Positions 27,770 through 36,225 of a stretch of 64,000 nt of DNA are shown here, one piece after another (position 1 is the first letter of the stretch; every line of letters begins with the position of its first letter). Both the position numbers and the translations under genes were made by a program. The notes under the pieces are model-generated. The model did no database searches and was not told where the DNA came from. It saw only the letters and a program-made list of their open reading frames with translations. Source of the DNA: Arthrobacter sp. MYb213 (lineage in GTDB: Bacteria; Actinomycetota; Actinomycetes; Actinomycetales; Micrococcaceae); assembly GCF_002979915.1 (NCBI RefSeq), contig NZ_PCQA01000007.1, positions 1-64,000 of the forward strand, read 5' to 3'.

Positions 27770-28849
27770 TTAAATCTCCATCCCGAAGTGCTGGCTGAAA
27801 CGAATGTCGCCCTCGATCATGTCGTGCATGTCCGGGACGTCGTTGCGGAACATGAGCGTGCGCTCGATGCCCATGCCGAAGGCGAATCCGGAGTATTCTT
27901 CCGGGTCGATCCCGGCGGCGCGCAGCACGTTCGGGTTGATCATGCCGCAGCCACCCCACTCGATCCAGCGCGGTCCGCCCTTGGCGCCTGGGTGCCAGAT
28001 GTCCAGCTCGGCGCTTGGTTCGGTGAACGGGAAGTAGGCCGGGCGCAGACGGATCTGTGCATCCTTGCCGAACATCTGACGCGCGAAGTGCTCCAGCGTG
28101 CCGCGCAGATCGGCCATGGTCAGGCCCTTATCTACGGCGAGACCCTCAAACTGGTGGAAAACCGGGGTGTGGGTAGCGTCCAGCTCATCGGTGCGGAAGG
28201 TACGGCCCGGGCAGAGCACGTAGACCGGGGTCTCACGCTGCAGCATCGAACGCACCTGCACCGGGGAGGTGTGGGTACGCAGCACCAGGTGCGCGTCGGC
28301 CGGCTCAATGAAGAAGGTGTCCTGCATTTCGCGGGCCGGGTGGTCTGGTTTGAAGTTCAGTGCATCGAAGTTGAACCACTCGGATTCAACCTCGGGGCCT
28401 TCGGCGATTTCCCAGCCCATACCGACGAAGATGTCCGATACGCGGTCCTGCAATACCGACAGTGGGTGGCGGGCACCGACGCGGCGACGGCGCGGAGCCG
28501 CGGTGACGTCGACGGTCTCCTCTTCCAGGATGCGTGCGGCCTCGGCTTCTTCGAGCACTACCGTGCGGGCGGCCAGCGCCTTGTTCACCCGTCCGCGGGC
28601 GCCGCCGACGAGCTTGCCGGCCACCGCCTTCTCGGACTTGTCCAGCTTGCCGATCTGCCGGTTCGCCAGCGACAGCGCGGACTTCTCACCGCTGTGGGCG
28701 AGCCGTGCATCTTTTAGTTCGGTCAGGTCGCCAGCGGATTCGATGGCTGCCAGTGCAGCTTGAACCGCGGCGTTGATGCCTGCTTCATCTGTCGGATGCG
28801 GTGCGTTGAGCTCCGCTTCCGTTGCCTCTTGGATTGTCTGATCAGACAT
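27770..28849 (-). CDS. pheS: Phenylalanine--tRNA ligase alpha subunit
   Basis: Catalytic subunit of PheRS, 359 residues. The N-terminal 100 residues form the coiled-coil tRNA arm. Class II motif 2 is seen as VFHQFEGLAVDKG near 234-246, and motif 3 as GFAFGMGIERTLM near 323-335. A TAGAAT -10 candidate lies at 28895-28900; I see no T-box or leader peptide. Confidence 0.97.
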   Translation of the reverse strand: MSDQTIQEATEAELNAPHPTDEAGINAAVQAALAAIESAGDLTELKDARLAHSGEKSALSLANRQIGKLDKSEKAVAGKLVGGARGRVNKALAARTVVLEEAEAARILEEETVDVTAAPRRRRVGARHPLSVLQDRVSDIFVGMGWEIAEGPEVESEWFNFDALNFKPDHPAREMQDTFFIEPADAHLVLRTHTSPVQVRSMLQRETPVYVLCPGRTFRTDELDATHTPVFHQFEGLAVDKGLTMADLRGTLEHFARQMFGKDAQIRLRPAYFPFTEPSAELDIWHPGAKGGPRWIEWGGCGMINPNVLRAAGIDPEEYSGFAFGMGIERTLMFRNDVPDMHDMIEGDIRFSQHFGMEI

Positions 28850-28908
28850 GGGATCGATCGATCCTTCTCTTATCTCGTGGAACTATTAGTCCCTATTCTA
28901 TTAGCTAA

Positions 28909-28938
28909 GGCCCGTCAACGTTTCAACGATGACGGGCC
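28909..28938 (-). terminator. Terminator of LppM-like gene
   Basis: Perfect 9-bp stem GGCCCGTCA / TGACGGGCC (28909-28917 and 28930-28938), 28 nt past the lipoprotein stop and upstream of the pheS promoter. The following minus-strand sequence is TTAGCT, a weak T tract. Confidence 0.6.
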
Positions 28939-28965
28939 CAGGCCGTGAAGAAGCTAACGAATCAC

Positions 28966-29616
28966 TTAGTGACCGGCTGGATCCTTGGCTGCCTTCGGTA
29001 CAAAAGCGAAAACGAGGATCATCGCTAGGACCAGCATGGCGCCTGCAAAAATCAGCGAGTAGAACACCGCGTAGTTTGCTGCGCCGGTAGCCTTGTACTC
29101 GTTTGCACCGGCAACCATGTCGAAGGTGACGGTGTGGTGATCGACCACTCCGGCGGAGTGGGTGAGCACCTTACCGGGGAAGCTGACCTGCAAGTTTGCC
29201 TCGGTGAACTGTTCGTTGACCGCGACTTCACCGGCGCCTGGCATCGAGAATCCGAATTCGCCGCCCTGATCGGTCAAGGTAATTGGGAAGCCGAAGGTCA
29301 TAAATGCGTCCTGTAGCTGGACAAAGTTCATCTTGCCGACGGTTTCAAAGCGCAGGCCGACGTTTTCACCGTCGTCGATGGTGGTGTAGCTCCACTGCTC
29401 GCCCAGAATGCTATCCAGCTCGTCGGTGTTCATCTGTGTGGCCAGCACGTCCTCGAACTTCTGGCCCTGCAGGTTTTCCTGATGAGTGGTGAGCTGCAAT
29501 GCACCGGTAGCCTGATCGGCACCGGTCACGTTGACCTCAGCGTTCATGTTGACGCAGCCGGAGAGGGCCAGCATTGCGGTAAAGACCAGCGCGAGAACGC
29601 CAAGAAGTCTCTTCAC
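28966..29616 (-). CDS. LppM-like membrane-anchored lipoprotein
   Basis: A 216-residue lipoprotein. The lipobox LSGC puts the modified cysteine near residue 21. The following domain (VNMNAEVNVTG ... VTFDMVAGANEYKATG) resembles the LppM/DUF3153 fold, and a C-terminal membrane helix (about 181-205) follows, as in LppM. GTG start at 29614-29616 with AGGAG ribosome binding site. In mycobacteria LppM affects interaction with phagocytes; a role in this organism is unknown. Confidence 0.75.
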   Translation of the reverse strand: MKRLLGVLALVFTAMLALSGCVNMNAEVNVTGADQATGALQLTTHQENLQGQKFEDVLATQMNTDELDSILGEQWSYTTIDDGENVGLRFETVGKMNFVQLQDAFMTFGFPITLTDQGGEFGFSMPGAGEVAVNEQFTEANLQVSFPGKVLTHSAGVVDHHTVTFDMVAGANEYKATGAANYAVFYSLIFAGAMLVLAMILVFAFVPKAAKDPAGH

Positions 29617-29690
29617 TCGGATTACTCCTAAAAATTTTGTGGGTTGGTTACGGGTTGCCGTTTCCAGGCACTATGACCAGCTTACGTGGT

Positions 29691-30125
29691 TCAGTAGGTA
29701 GACCCCGAATGGGCCTGGGCCAGGCAGGCAGCCACAATCGGGGCGTCGGCCTCGATCCACGGCACTACCGTGCCCAAGGAATCGTCGAGTTCTAGCCAGG
29801 CCAATTGGTCATGTCCATCGAGCGTGTCCGGCGTACCTTCACTGATGGTGGCGAACCAGACGCGCATTGCTGCCCTCTCATTGAGCACCCAGCCCTGGGC
29901 GTGCGGACCGGTGATCTCTGCTCCGAGATTCAGCTGTATGCCAAGTTCTTCACGCAGTTCGCGGTGTACCGCATCGATCTGCGACTCCCCCGGTTCGACT
30001 TTGCCCCCGGGAAATTCCCAGAGTCCGGCCAGTTCCACCGGCCGATTGCGCCGTGCTGCCAACATCTTGCTGGGCGCTTGGAAACTGTCGATGATCGCTA
30101 CCGCGACGATTTGTTTGAGCTGCAT
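29691..30125 (-). CDS. NUDIX (MutT-like) pyrophosphohydrolase
   Basis: A 144-residue Nudix hydrolase. The Nudix box GGKVEPGESQIDAVHRELREELGI (near 39-62) is complete, with LWEFPGGK just before it as in MutT/(deoxy)nucleoside triphosphatases. It probably cleans oxidised or non-canonical nucleotides. It starts 10 nt after the rRNA methyltransferase gene and is in the same operon. Confidence 0.87.
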   Translation of the reverse strand: MQLKQIVAVAIIDSFQAPSKMLAARRNRPVELAGLWEFPGGKVEPGESQIDAVHRELREELGIQLNLGAEITGPHAQGWVLNERAAMRVWFATISEGTPDTLDGHDQLAWLELDDSLGTVVPWIEADAPIVAACLAQAHSGSTY

Positions 30126-30135
30126 CGGACGCTGC

Positions 30136-31017
30136 CTACCGCTGGGCGCGAGCCGACGCGTAGAGGCACACGGTCGCGGCGGTGCTCACGTTCAGCGATT
30201 CGGCCACCCCGTAGAGCGGTACTGCGACGTTAAACTGTGCCAGCGCCTTTTCTTGCTCGCTCAGGCCCTGGCCTTCATTGCCAAATAGCCAGATCGTCGG
30301 GCGTTCCAGTGCTGGCTCCTGCGCGCTCACGGATTCCAATGAACCAGCGCGTAATACTGCGCCATCTTGCAGGGTGTCTAAGTTGTGTTCGGCGTAGCCA
30401 TCGGCCGACAAAATTTGGAAGGACTCTTCCGCGCCATTAATTTCGGCCACGACCTGTGCTAGGTCTACGTCGCTGAGCACCGGCAAGTGGAACAGTGAGC
30501 CGGCGGTGGAGCGTACGGCTTTGGGGTTATAAATATCAACGCTGTCTTTGGTGATAATCACCGCGTCGGCACCGGCTGCATCGGCGGCGCGCAAGATCGT
30601 GCCGGCATTTCCCGGATCCTGAATGCGGCACAGCACCGCGATCAATTTCGGTTTGCTGGCCAGTACCTCGAAAAGCTGCGGCTGGGACATAGCAACTACG
30701 GCGAGGATACCTTGGGGGTTCTTCGTGTCTGCCATGGCGGAAATGACATCGCCGGTGACAAAGAAGGTGTGAATGTTAGCTGCATCGAGCAACGTCGCAA
30801 ATTCCTCATGGCTTTCCAGGAAGCCGGGCACCACGTAGACCTCTTGAACCAGCTGGTCATTACTTTGGTGGGCGAGCAGCGCTTCGCGCACCGATTGCGG
30901 GCCTTCGGCGAGGAATTCGCCGGTTGCTTCGCGCCCCTTACGGTGGGCTAGCCGGGCTACTGCCTTCACTCGGTCGGCGCGTGGATTGGACATCACATCA
31001 TTGGAGAAGCTGGTCAT
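30136..31017 (-). CDS. TrmH/SpoU-family RNA 2'-O-methyltransferase
   Basis: A 293-residue SPOUT methyltransferase with an N-terminal substrate-binding domain (VKAVARLAHRKGREATGEFLAEGPQSV, near 14-40). The three SpoU motifs are present: RIQDPGNAGTILRAADAAGAD near 127-147, WLFGNEGQGLS near 247-257, and VPLYGVAESLNVSTAATVCLY near 268-288. It modifies rRNA or tRNA ribose; the target is unknown. The ATG at 31015-31017 is chosen because a TATTCT -10 box ends 6 nt before it; a longer frame overlaps the rplT terminator. Confidence 0.88.
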   Translation of the reverse strand: MTSFSNDVMSNPRADRVKAVARLAHRKGREATGEFLAEGPQSVREALLAHQSNDQLVQEVYVVPGFLESHEEFATLLDAANIHTFFVTGDVISAMADTKNPQGILAVVAMSQPQLFEVLASKPKLIAVLCRIQDPGNAGTILRAADAAGADAVIITKDSVDIYNPKAVRSTAGSLFHLPVLSDVDLAQVVAEINGAEESFQILSADGYAEHNLDTLQDGAVLRAGSLESVSAQEPALERPTIWLFGNEGQGLSEQEKALAQFNVAVPLYGVAESLNVSTAATVCLYASARAQR

Positions 31018-31023
31018 ATAACG

Positions 31024-31029
31024 AGAATA
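31024..31029 (-). promoter_or_regulatory. -10 box of TrmH-family gene (leaderless candidate)
   Basis: TATTCT on the minus strand, 6 nt before the ATG; it lies next to the rplT terminator stem and no ribosome binding site is present. Confidence 0.4.
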
Positions 31030-31040
31030 CCGGTAGAAAC

Positions 31041-31085
31041 ACCGAAGGGTGGGCTCCGCACTATGTGCGGTGCCCACCCTTCGGT
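31041..31085 (-). terminator. infC-rpmI-rplT operon terminator
   Basis: Perfect 14-bp arms (31041-31054 and 31072-31085), followed on the minus strand by TGTTTCT. The loop can itself pair (TCCGCA / TGCGG). Confidence 0.85.
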
Positions 31086-31129
31086 GTGATCTGTCCTACC
31101 TGAGACTTAGCTCAAAGGGAGAAACAGAT

Positions 31130-31792
31130 TTACTTCATCTGCTGGCGGGATTCTCCACCAGCTGGCTCGAAGCCTGCAGCCTTAGCAGCGTCGGTCGAGT
31201 TGAACCAGAACTCGGCTTCGGTCTGCTCGAACCAGGTCGAACCTGGAACGTGGTACTTGTTCGAACCGGCGTTGCCCTTGATGACGAAGCCTTCTGGTGC
31301 GTCTTCGCCCTCAACGGCCTTGACTACGCCTTCGCCTTCGACGGACTTAGCTGGTGCAGCAGCCTTCGCAGCCTTTGGAGCCTTAGCTGCCTTTGGAGCA
31401 ACTGCAACTTCAGCGTTACGTGGTGCGTTGACGTCTGCTGGAAGAGCGTCCTTAGCAACCTTAACCAAGGTAGCGAAAGCGTTCGAATCCGAAACAGCAA
31501 GCTCGGAAAGCATACGACGGTCAACCTCGACCTCAGCGGCCTTCAGGCCCTGGATCAAGCGGTTGTAGGTCAGACCGTTAGCGCGGGATGCAGCGTTGAT
31601 ACGCTGGATCCACAGGCGACGGAAGTCACCCTTGCGCTTACGACGGTCATTGAAGCTGTAAACGTACGAGTGGAGCAACTGCTCCTTGGCCTTACGGTAC
31701 AAGCGCGAACGCTGACCGCGGTAACCCTTTGCGCGTTCCAGAACGACGCGACGCTTCTTATGGGCGTTTACTGCCCGCTTCACACGTGCCAC
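31130..31792 (-). CDS. rplT: Ribosomal protein bL20 with C-terminal sunset-like extension
   Basis: The first 118 residues are a normal bL20 ([24 protein letters not shown] start, [15 protein letters not shown] near 56-70). bL20 assembles early on 23S rRNA. The protein here is 220 residues: an Ala/Lys/Pro-rich linker (about 125-165) leads to a small domain (about 168-206) with [20 protein letters not shown] and [15 protein letters not shown]. That pattern resembles the 'sunset' domain seen on other actinobacterial proteins. There is no stop or frameshift between the parts, and the ORF reads cleanly to the terminator. The function of the tail is unknown. Confidence 0.93.
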   Translation of the reverse strand: MARVKRAVNAHKKRRVVLERAKGYRGQRSRLYRKAKEQLLHSYVYSFNDRRKRKGDFRRLWIQRINAASRANGLTYNRLIQGLKAAEVEVDRRMLSELAVSDSNAFATLVKVAKDALPADVNAPRNAEVAVAPKAAKAPKAAKAAAPAKSVEGEGVVKAVEGEDAPEGFVIKGNAGSNKYHVPGSTWFEQTEAEFWFNSTDAAKAAGFEPAGGESRQQMK

Positions 31793-31895
31793 GTGTGTAC
31801 TCCTTCAAGTCAGTTCCTCCCACCGGGATTACCCGATGAAAGCGAAATCTATGGTTGTTGGGGTGGTGCTTCCCCGAATTGCGAAAAGGGAGAGC

Positions 31896-32090
31896 TTAGA
31901 TGCCCAACATCCGCTTGATGGTCTTAACATCGGCCTTAGCGACCAACTGGTCAGAAGCCAGGCGGCGAGTAACGCGCGAGGACTTGTGCTCCAGGTAGTG
32001 ACGACGGTTAGCCTGCTGGCGCTTGAGCTTGCCGCTACCAGTCAGCTTGAAGCGCTTCTTGGCGCCACTGTGAGTCTTGAACTTCGGCAT
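31896..32090 (-). CDS. rpmI: Ribosomal protein bL35
   Basis: A 64-residue bL35 ([21 protein letters not shown] start). The ATG at 32088-32090 is the standard start; the longer frame to 32144 is not bL35-like. It is preceded by AGGAGAACGG and lies between infC and rplT, the conserved order. Confidence 0.96.
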   Translation of the reverse strand: MPKFKTHSGAKKRFKLTGSGKLKRQQANRRHYLEHKSSRVTRRLASDQLVAKADVKTIKRMLGI

Positions 32091-32217
32091 AGCTGCCGTT
32101 CTCCTAACGTGCTCCACATAAATCGTGAGATCTGTGGGGATCATCCGAAGCGGACCCTCTTGGCAAGGTGACCGCTGCTGTTCTCTTGATAGTTGGAACT
32201 TCTCAAGGAAGCTCCTT

Positions 32218-32247
32218 CATCGTTTCCGATGACGGGCCCGAAGGCCC
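32218..32247 (-). promoter_or_regulatory. Structured infC-rpmI spacer
   Basis: On the minus-strand RNA, a GGGCC-UUCG-GGCCC hairpin (32234-32247) is followed directly by CAUCG-GAAA-CGAUG (32218-32231). Two stable tetraloop hairpins in the 169-nt spacer may be a processing site or part of an L20/L35 feedback site. The role is inferred. Confidence 0.4.
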
Positions 32248-32259
32248 AACAGACTTGGG

Positions 32260-32952
32260 CTAAGCTTCGTCTTCAGCTACGTTGCGAGCCTGCTCCAGCT
32301 TGGCACGAGCATCGTCGTCCATCGCAGCTGCGACGTTCTGACCCTCGGTTTCTACTGGGGCGTCGGTGCGGATCTTGCGCTTCGCGCTATCCCGGCCACC
32401 GGACTTCTGCTGTTGCTGCTGCTGTTCGCGGCGAGCTTCTGCCTTGTTCTTCAGCGGACCTACCACCATGACCATGTTTCGGCCATCGATGCGAGGCGTG
32501 GACTCTACAAGTCCTACCTCGGCGACGTCTGCTGCAAATTTTTCGAGCAAGCGAATGCCCATTTCTGGACGCTGCTGTTCACGACCGCGGAACTGGATCA
32601 TGGCCTTGACCTTGTCGCCTGCGCCTAAGAAGCGTAGTGCGTGGCCGACCTTGGTCTCGTAGTCGTGAGTGTCGATCTTCAGACGGAAGCGAACTTCCTT
32701 CAGGATCGTATTGGTCTGGTTCTTACGAGCTTCACGAGCCTTGACTGCAGCTTCGTACTTAAACTTGCCGAAGTCCATCAGCTTGCATACAGGAGGCTTG
32801 GCGGTCGGTGCGACCTCAACCAAGTCCAGATCGGACTCGACAGCTAGACGGAGTGCGTCCTCAATACGGACAATTCCTACTTGCTCACCATTGGGTCCGA
32901 CGAGACGTACCTCTGGCACGCGAATGCGCTCATTAATGCGTGGATCGCTGAT
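32260..32952 (-). CDS. infC: Translation initiation factor IF-3 (ATC start)
   Basis: IF-3 binds the 30S subunit and checks initiator tRNA and start codon. It has two domains (about 1-80 and 90-180) and an extra glutamine-rich, charged tail (about 180-230). The family N-terminus ([18 protein letters not shown]) lies upstream of the first ATG/GTG. An in-frame TGA sits two codons before an ATC at 32950-32952, and AGGAG lies 6 nt before that ATC. So translation must start at ATC, or at an internal codon that would cut off conserved residues. Non-canonical starts are the known autoregulation device of infC (AUU in E. coli). 230 residues. Confidence 0.93.
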   Translation of the reverse strand: MSDPRINERIRVPEVRLVGPNGEQVGIVRIEDALRLAVESDLDLVEVAPTAKPPVCKLMDFGKFKYEAAVKAREARKNQTNTILKEVRFRLKIDTHDYETKVGHALRFLGAGDKVKAMIQFRGREQQRPEMGIRLLEKFAADVAEVGLVESTPRIDGRNMVMVVGPLKNKAEARREQQQQQQKSGGRDSAKRKIRTDAPVETEGQNVAAAMDDDARAKLEQARNVAEDEA

Positions 32953-33246
32953 GTGTCACTCCTGATTTTCGTAAGTCACTTACTCGCAAACAAAGAAGGC
33001 CTCCGTCTGCGAGGTGCAGGCGAAGGCCAAAACATAGACGACACAATAGTTAAGCGAATCTCATCGCAAAACTATTTCGGGATACCGCGAGGTATCCTGC
33101 CGAATGACCCGGAAGCCTCAACGGCTACAGCGGGTGGGAGTTGGCCTCCACTTGCATGGCTCAACACTGATCTCTTGTGGACATCATCCGGATACCGGAC
33201 GCTCTCAAGTACCTGTATTGAGTCGGTCTATGACAAGCTTAGCAGT
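32953..33246. other. infC leader and divergent infC / DUF1844 promoter region
   Basis: 294 nt without a gene. It holds the long infC 5' leader with a terminator-like hairpin (32998-33028), a perfect GGATACC-gcga-GGTATCC hairpin (33080-33097), and promoter sequences for both directions that I could not assign firmly. Confidence 0.5.
32998..33028 (-). terminator. infC leader attenuator
   Basis: Long hairpin: GGCCT/AGGCC base (32998-33002 and 33024-33028), then seven more pairs with one mismatch and one G-T, loop GAGGT. On the minus strand it is followed by TTCTTTGTTTG, 46 nt before the ATC start. This looks like a premature terminator in the leader of the infC operon. Confidence 0.6.
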
Positions 33247-33612
33247 ATGAGTACTCAAGACACCAACTCGCAGCAGGAAGCTGTCGAGCAGCAGATGCGA
33301 GACATCGCTGAAGTTCCAGCAGTAGAAATCATCACCACCGGCGCGGTTCACCTGATGAGCGCGGCAGCGGTCAAATGTGGTCTAGCAGCGGGCGATGATG
33401 CCGATGAGCTGAAGGATCTTGATGAAGCTCGTAAACTAATTACGGCACTAGCTGGCCTAGTCACCGCCGGCGCACCGGAGATTGGCTCGCAGCATGCGGC
33501 CCCACTGCGCGATGGACTACGCAGCCTGCAGCTGGCCTTCCGCGAAGCCTCGTTGATCCCCGACGAGCCAGGTAAGGGCCCGGGCGAAAAGTACACCGGA
33601 CCAGTTAACTAG
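33247..33612 (+). CDS. DUF1844 domain protein
   Basis: A 121-residue cytoplasmic protein with the DUF1844 core (VEIITTGAVHLMSAAAVKCGL near 28-48, then helices with LDEARKLITALAGLV). The function is unknown. The ATG at 33247 begins the conserved part; the frame is open 366 nt further upstream only because it crosses infC and its leader. It is divergent from infC, a common actinobacterial arrangement. Confidence 0.85.
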   Translation: MSTQDTNSQQEAVEQQMRDIAEVPAVEIITTGAVHLMSAAAVKCGLAAGDDADELKDLDEARKLITALAGLVTAGAPEIGSQHAAPLRDGLRSLQLAFREASLIPDEPGKGPGEKYTGPVN

Positions 33613-33645
33613 CGTTTATTGCACTAAATTTAAGAGATTAACGTC

Positions 33646-33678
33646 ATGGACTCGCTTCCCTATGGGAAGCGAGTCCAT
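33646..33678 (+). terminator. DUF1844 gene terminator
   Basis: Perfect 15-bp stem (33646-33660 and 33664-33678) with a TAT loop, followed by TGTTCTTT. It lies 33 nt after the stop. Confidence 0.9.
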
Positions 33679-33753
33679 TGTTCTTTAGCTCACTTATTGG
33701 GTGAAATTACCCAGCGAGTAGTGCGCGGGGCACGAATATCAGGCAGCGCGGAG

Positions 33754-35091
33754 CTATCCGATGGCTTCCAACCTGCGACGACGCGCGCGGCGCACCCGGC
33801 GACGAATCTGCTGGGCGATCAGCGCAATGATCACGATGAACACCGCCAGGGCACCGATACCGATGAAGGCTTCTGCCGGACCCAGCGTGTCAACGAAGAT
33901 GCCTGTCAACGGTGAACCGAGAGCGGTGCCGGTAGTCATCGCCGAACCATACCAACCCATCGCCTCGCCGCGGCGTTTTTCTGCGACCAGATCGGTGAGC
34001 CATTCGGAGGCTGCCGAAAGAGTTGGAGCGCAGAGGAATCCGGGGGCCAACGACAGTAAGGCCAAGGACCAGGTGTCGGTGGCAAAGTACATGGGCACGG
34101 TAAGTATGGCCATGGCCAGCAACAGCATGAGCGGGGAGATCGAACGATTCATCGCCCCATAAAGCAACCCGCCAATGAGCGAGGACCCGCACCAGAAGAG
34201 GAATACGATTCCTAGGTCTCCCGAGCGTGACTGGGCTTCAAGCTCGGCGACGATACCCACTTCGGTGCCGGTAAGCAGCGCTCCGGCACCGCCAGCGGCG
34301 ATGAAAACCGCAAGTACCGAGGCGCTAATCCAGTTAAACCGACCCTTAAAGGCTCGACCTCGGCTCTTAATTCTGGCGCGCGCTGATTTCCAGCCGGCGG
34401 TAATCAGTTCGCCTTCCACCTCGGCTACGCCAACCGGTGCAGCTGCAATGAAGCTGGCTTCCGCGCCGAGGCGTTCCTCATGCACGTTGGCGCGCATCGC
34501 GACCGCTTTGGGATCATCACTGCGTGTGGGTGGGTTTAAAATCATCAGCGCGAGGCCAGCGAGCGAGGCGGTGATTCCTATGACGCTCAGTCCGATGGTG
34601 CTGCTGACCTGCGTGGCGACGATTCCTGCGGAGGCCGGTCCGACGATGAAGACGAGCTCGGTGCCGGTGGCATCGAGCGCAAAAGCCGTGCGGCGTTGGT
34701 CTCCGGTGGTCATGATGCCCAGTGCCGTGCGCACTACGGAGAACACCGGTAAGGAAAATAGCCCGCCAATGAATGCCAGCGGGTATACCCATTCCAGTGC
34801 AACGTGGGGCACGGTGCACCAGACGAGGGTTTCCACGAAGATCGAGGGGATCAGCGCCCGGCGCAGACCCCACGCATCAACGCGGGCCCCACGCCACGGT
34901 GCACCAATGGCGATACCCAGGGTCATTAAAGCGGTGACTAGGCCGGCAGATACCCAACTCTGATCAAGGTTGGTGACCAGGTGCAAAAGCAAGAGCATAC
35001 TCAGCGCCGAATGCGGAAGTCGAGCAATCATTCCGATGACCAGTAACGATGAGATCTGCGGCTGCCGCAGAATCTGCCAATACCGTTTCAT
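33754..35091 (-). CDS. MFS transporter
   Basis: A 445-residue protein with about twelve hydrophobic helices in two halves, joined by a charged cytoplasmic loop near 190-245 (DDPKAVAMRANVHEERLG ...). The motif-A-like loop GAPWRGARVDAWGLRRALI follows helix 2. It is an efflux-type major facilitator; the substrate is not predictable. It starts 21 nt after the SseB-family gene, so they form an operon. Confidence 0.85.
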   Translation of the reverse strand: MKRYWQILRQPQISSLLVIGMIARLPHSALSMLLLLHLVTNLDQSWVSAGLVTALMTLGIAIGAPWRGARVDAWGLRRALIPSIFVETLVWCTVPHVALEWVYPLAFIGGLFSLPVFSVVRTALGIMTTGDQRRTAFALDATGTELVFIVGPASAGIVATQVSSTIGLSVIGITASLAGLALMILNPPTRSDDPKAVAMRANVHEERLGAEASFIAAAPVGVAEVEGELITAGWKSARARIKSRGRAFKGRFNWISASVLAVFIAAGGAGALLTGTEVGIVAELEAQSRSGDLGIVFLFWCGSSLIGGLLYGAMNRSISPLMLLLAMAILTVPMYFATDTWSLALLSLAPGFLCAPTLSAASEWLTDLVAEKRRGEAMGWYGSAMTTGTALGSPLTGIFVDTLGPAEAFIGIGALAVFIVIIALIAQQIRRRVRRARRRRLEAIG

Positions 35092-35112
35092 ACCCGGGCT
35101 TTTCCTTCTCTA

Positions 35113-35994
35113 TTAGTTTGGTGCGCTGTGCAAGCTCACTTCGATTGAATCTACCGCTTCGGCGAATTCTGGGTTTTGGGCGAGTAGCCCATGAATACTC
35201 TGGGTGATCTGTCGAGCTTCGTCCTCCGGGGTTCCGGCGGCGAACACGAACTGCAAATTCAGTTCTGGACCCGAGCCTCCACCGAGAACTGGGGCGCCTA
35301 GCTGGTCACGCGAACCGACTCCGCGACCCGGAGCAAGCTTCACCGTCCGTAATTTCTGGTGTCCGGCGGTAGCTTCCTCGACCAGCTTGGCCACCTGCTC
35401 GTTCAAATAACTCGGAGTCCAGTCAATTTGTTTAGCCAGCGTCCACATTCCCGGGCGGCGCAGCACAAAAGTGAAGTCGCTGCCGGGATCGAGCACTAAT
35501 AGCTGGGCTTCCTCACTGACCGCGGACAGGGCCGCACGCGGGGCGTACACCGCGACCGGTCGGGCCTGATCATGCCAGGCTTGCAGACGTTCGACGGTAG
35601 TGAACACGGGTAGGGCCATACGGCCATCGGGTGCCTTGATTTTCACCAAGGCCATATCCGCTTCCTTGTCCGCGGCGAAACCGTGCTCGGTCATCGCTTC
35701 CTCACCCAGTTGCGCGACCACTGCTACGAAAATCCGCGCCTGGGACAGCGCGCGATGTACCCCCGCTTCGTCCCCGGTCCCAGCACGCAGCCCGGCAAGG
35801 GCCTGGACCACTCCAGCGTCGGCGGATCCATCGTCCTTATCAAATTTGTGCAGGGGATTTTCTTCGCCACTGAGATCTCGCCCATCCCAGCTTTGGCCCG
35901 CAGAATCAGCGTGATTACCGGCTTGTGCCAAGGCCGCTGTAATGTGGCCGGGCAGGTGTCGGGTGGGTTCTGATTCTGGGTGCAAAGCGCTCAT
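35113..35994 (-). CDS. SseB-family protein
   Basis: A 293-residue protein carrying the SseB N-terminal domain (ALSQARIFVAVVAQLGEEAM ... MALVKIKAPDGRMALPVFTTVERLQAW, near 82-138) and a C-terminal domain of the same type (SPELNLQFVFAAGTPEDEARQI region, near 245-265). The function is unknown in actinobacteria. A TAGCAT -10 box ends 6 nt before the ATG, so the mRNA is probably leaderless. Confidence 0.8.
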   Translation of the reverse strand: MSALHPESEPTRHLPGHITAALAQAGNHADSAGQSWDGRDLSGEENPLHKFDKDDGSADAGVVQALAGLRAGTGDEAGVHRALSQARIFVAVVAQLGEEAMTEHGFAADKEADMALVKIKAPDGRMALPVFTTVERLQAWHDQARPVAVYAPRAALSAVSEEAQLLVLDPGSDFTFVLRRPGMWTLAKQIDWTPSYLNEQVAKLVEEATAGHQKLRTVKLAPGRGVGSRDQLGAPVLGGGSGPELNLQFVFAAGTPEDEARQITQSIHGLLAQNPEFAEAVDSIEVSLHSAPN

Positions 35995-36000
35995 AAAACA

Positions 36001-36006
36001 ATGCTA
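36001..36006 (-). promoter_or_regulatory. -10 box of SseB-family gene (leaderless candidate)
   Basis: TAGCAT on the minus strand, 6 nt before the ATG, with no ribosome binding site. Confidence 0.4.
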
Positions 36007-36171
36007 TCTGGCGTGCGCAAATAGAAAAGACCTCAAAGCTTGCTGCGTCCATGAGCTTGGCCACCCATGGCGGTGACACGCGACGATAAAGTCGCACTCC
36101 CCCAGCATTGGTGGTTTCGGTGGTCCCCGATTTTGCCGATTGTCCTTTTACATCGATGTCGAATTAAAAAA

Positions 36172-36212
36172 GCAGGACCCGAGGGAGCATTAGGCGCTGC
36201 CTCGGGTCCTGC
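36172..36212 (-). terminator. his operon terminator
   Basis: Perfect 13-bp arms (36172-36184 and 36200-36212), followed on the minus strand by TTTTTT. It lies 14 nt past the priA stop. Confidence 0.92.
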
Positions 36213-36225
36213 AATGGCTGTGTGT

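Noticed and set aside
28850-28908. T-box or leader-peptide attenuator for pheST
   Set aside because: The leader is too short, with no specifier loop, no phenylalanine-rich frame and no T-box sequence.
31220-31245. TCGAAC repeats inside rplT as an SOS box
   Set aside because: They are in direct rather than inverted orientation and inside a coding region.
32881-33246. Upstream part of the DUF1844 reading frame
   Set aside because: It crosses the infC 5' end and leader hairpins; DUF1844 similarity begins only at the ATG at 33247.
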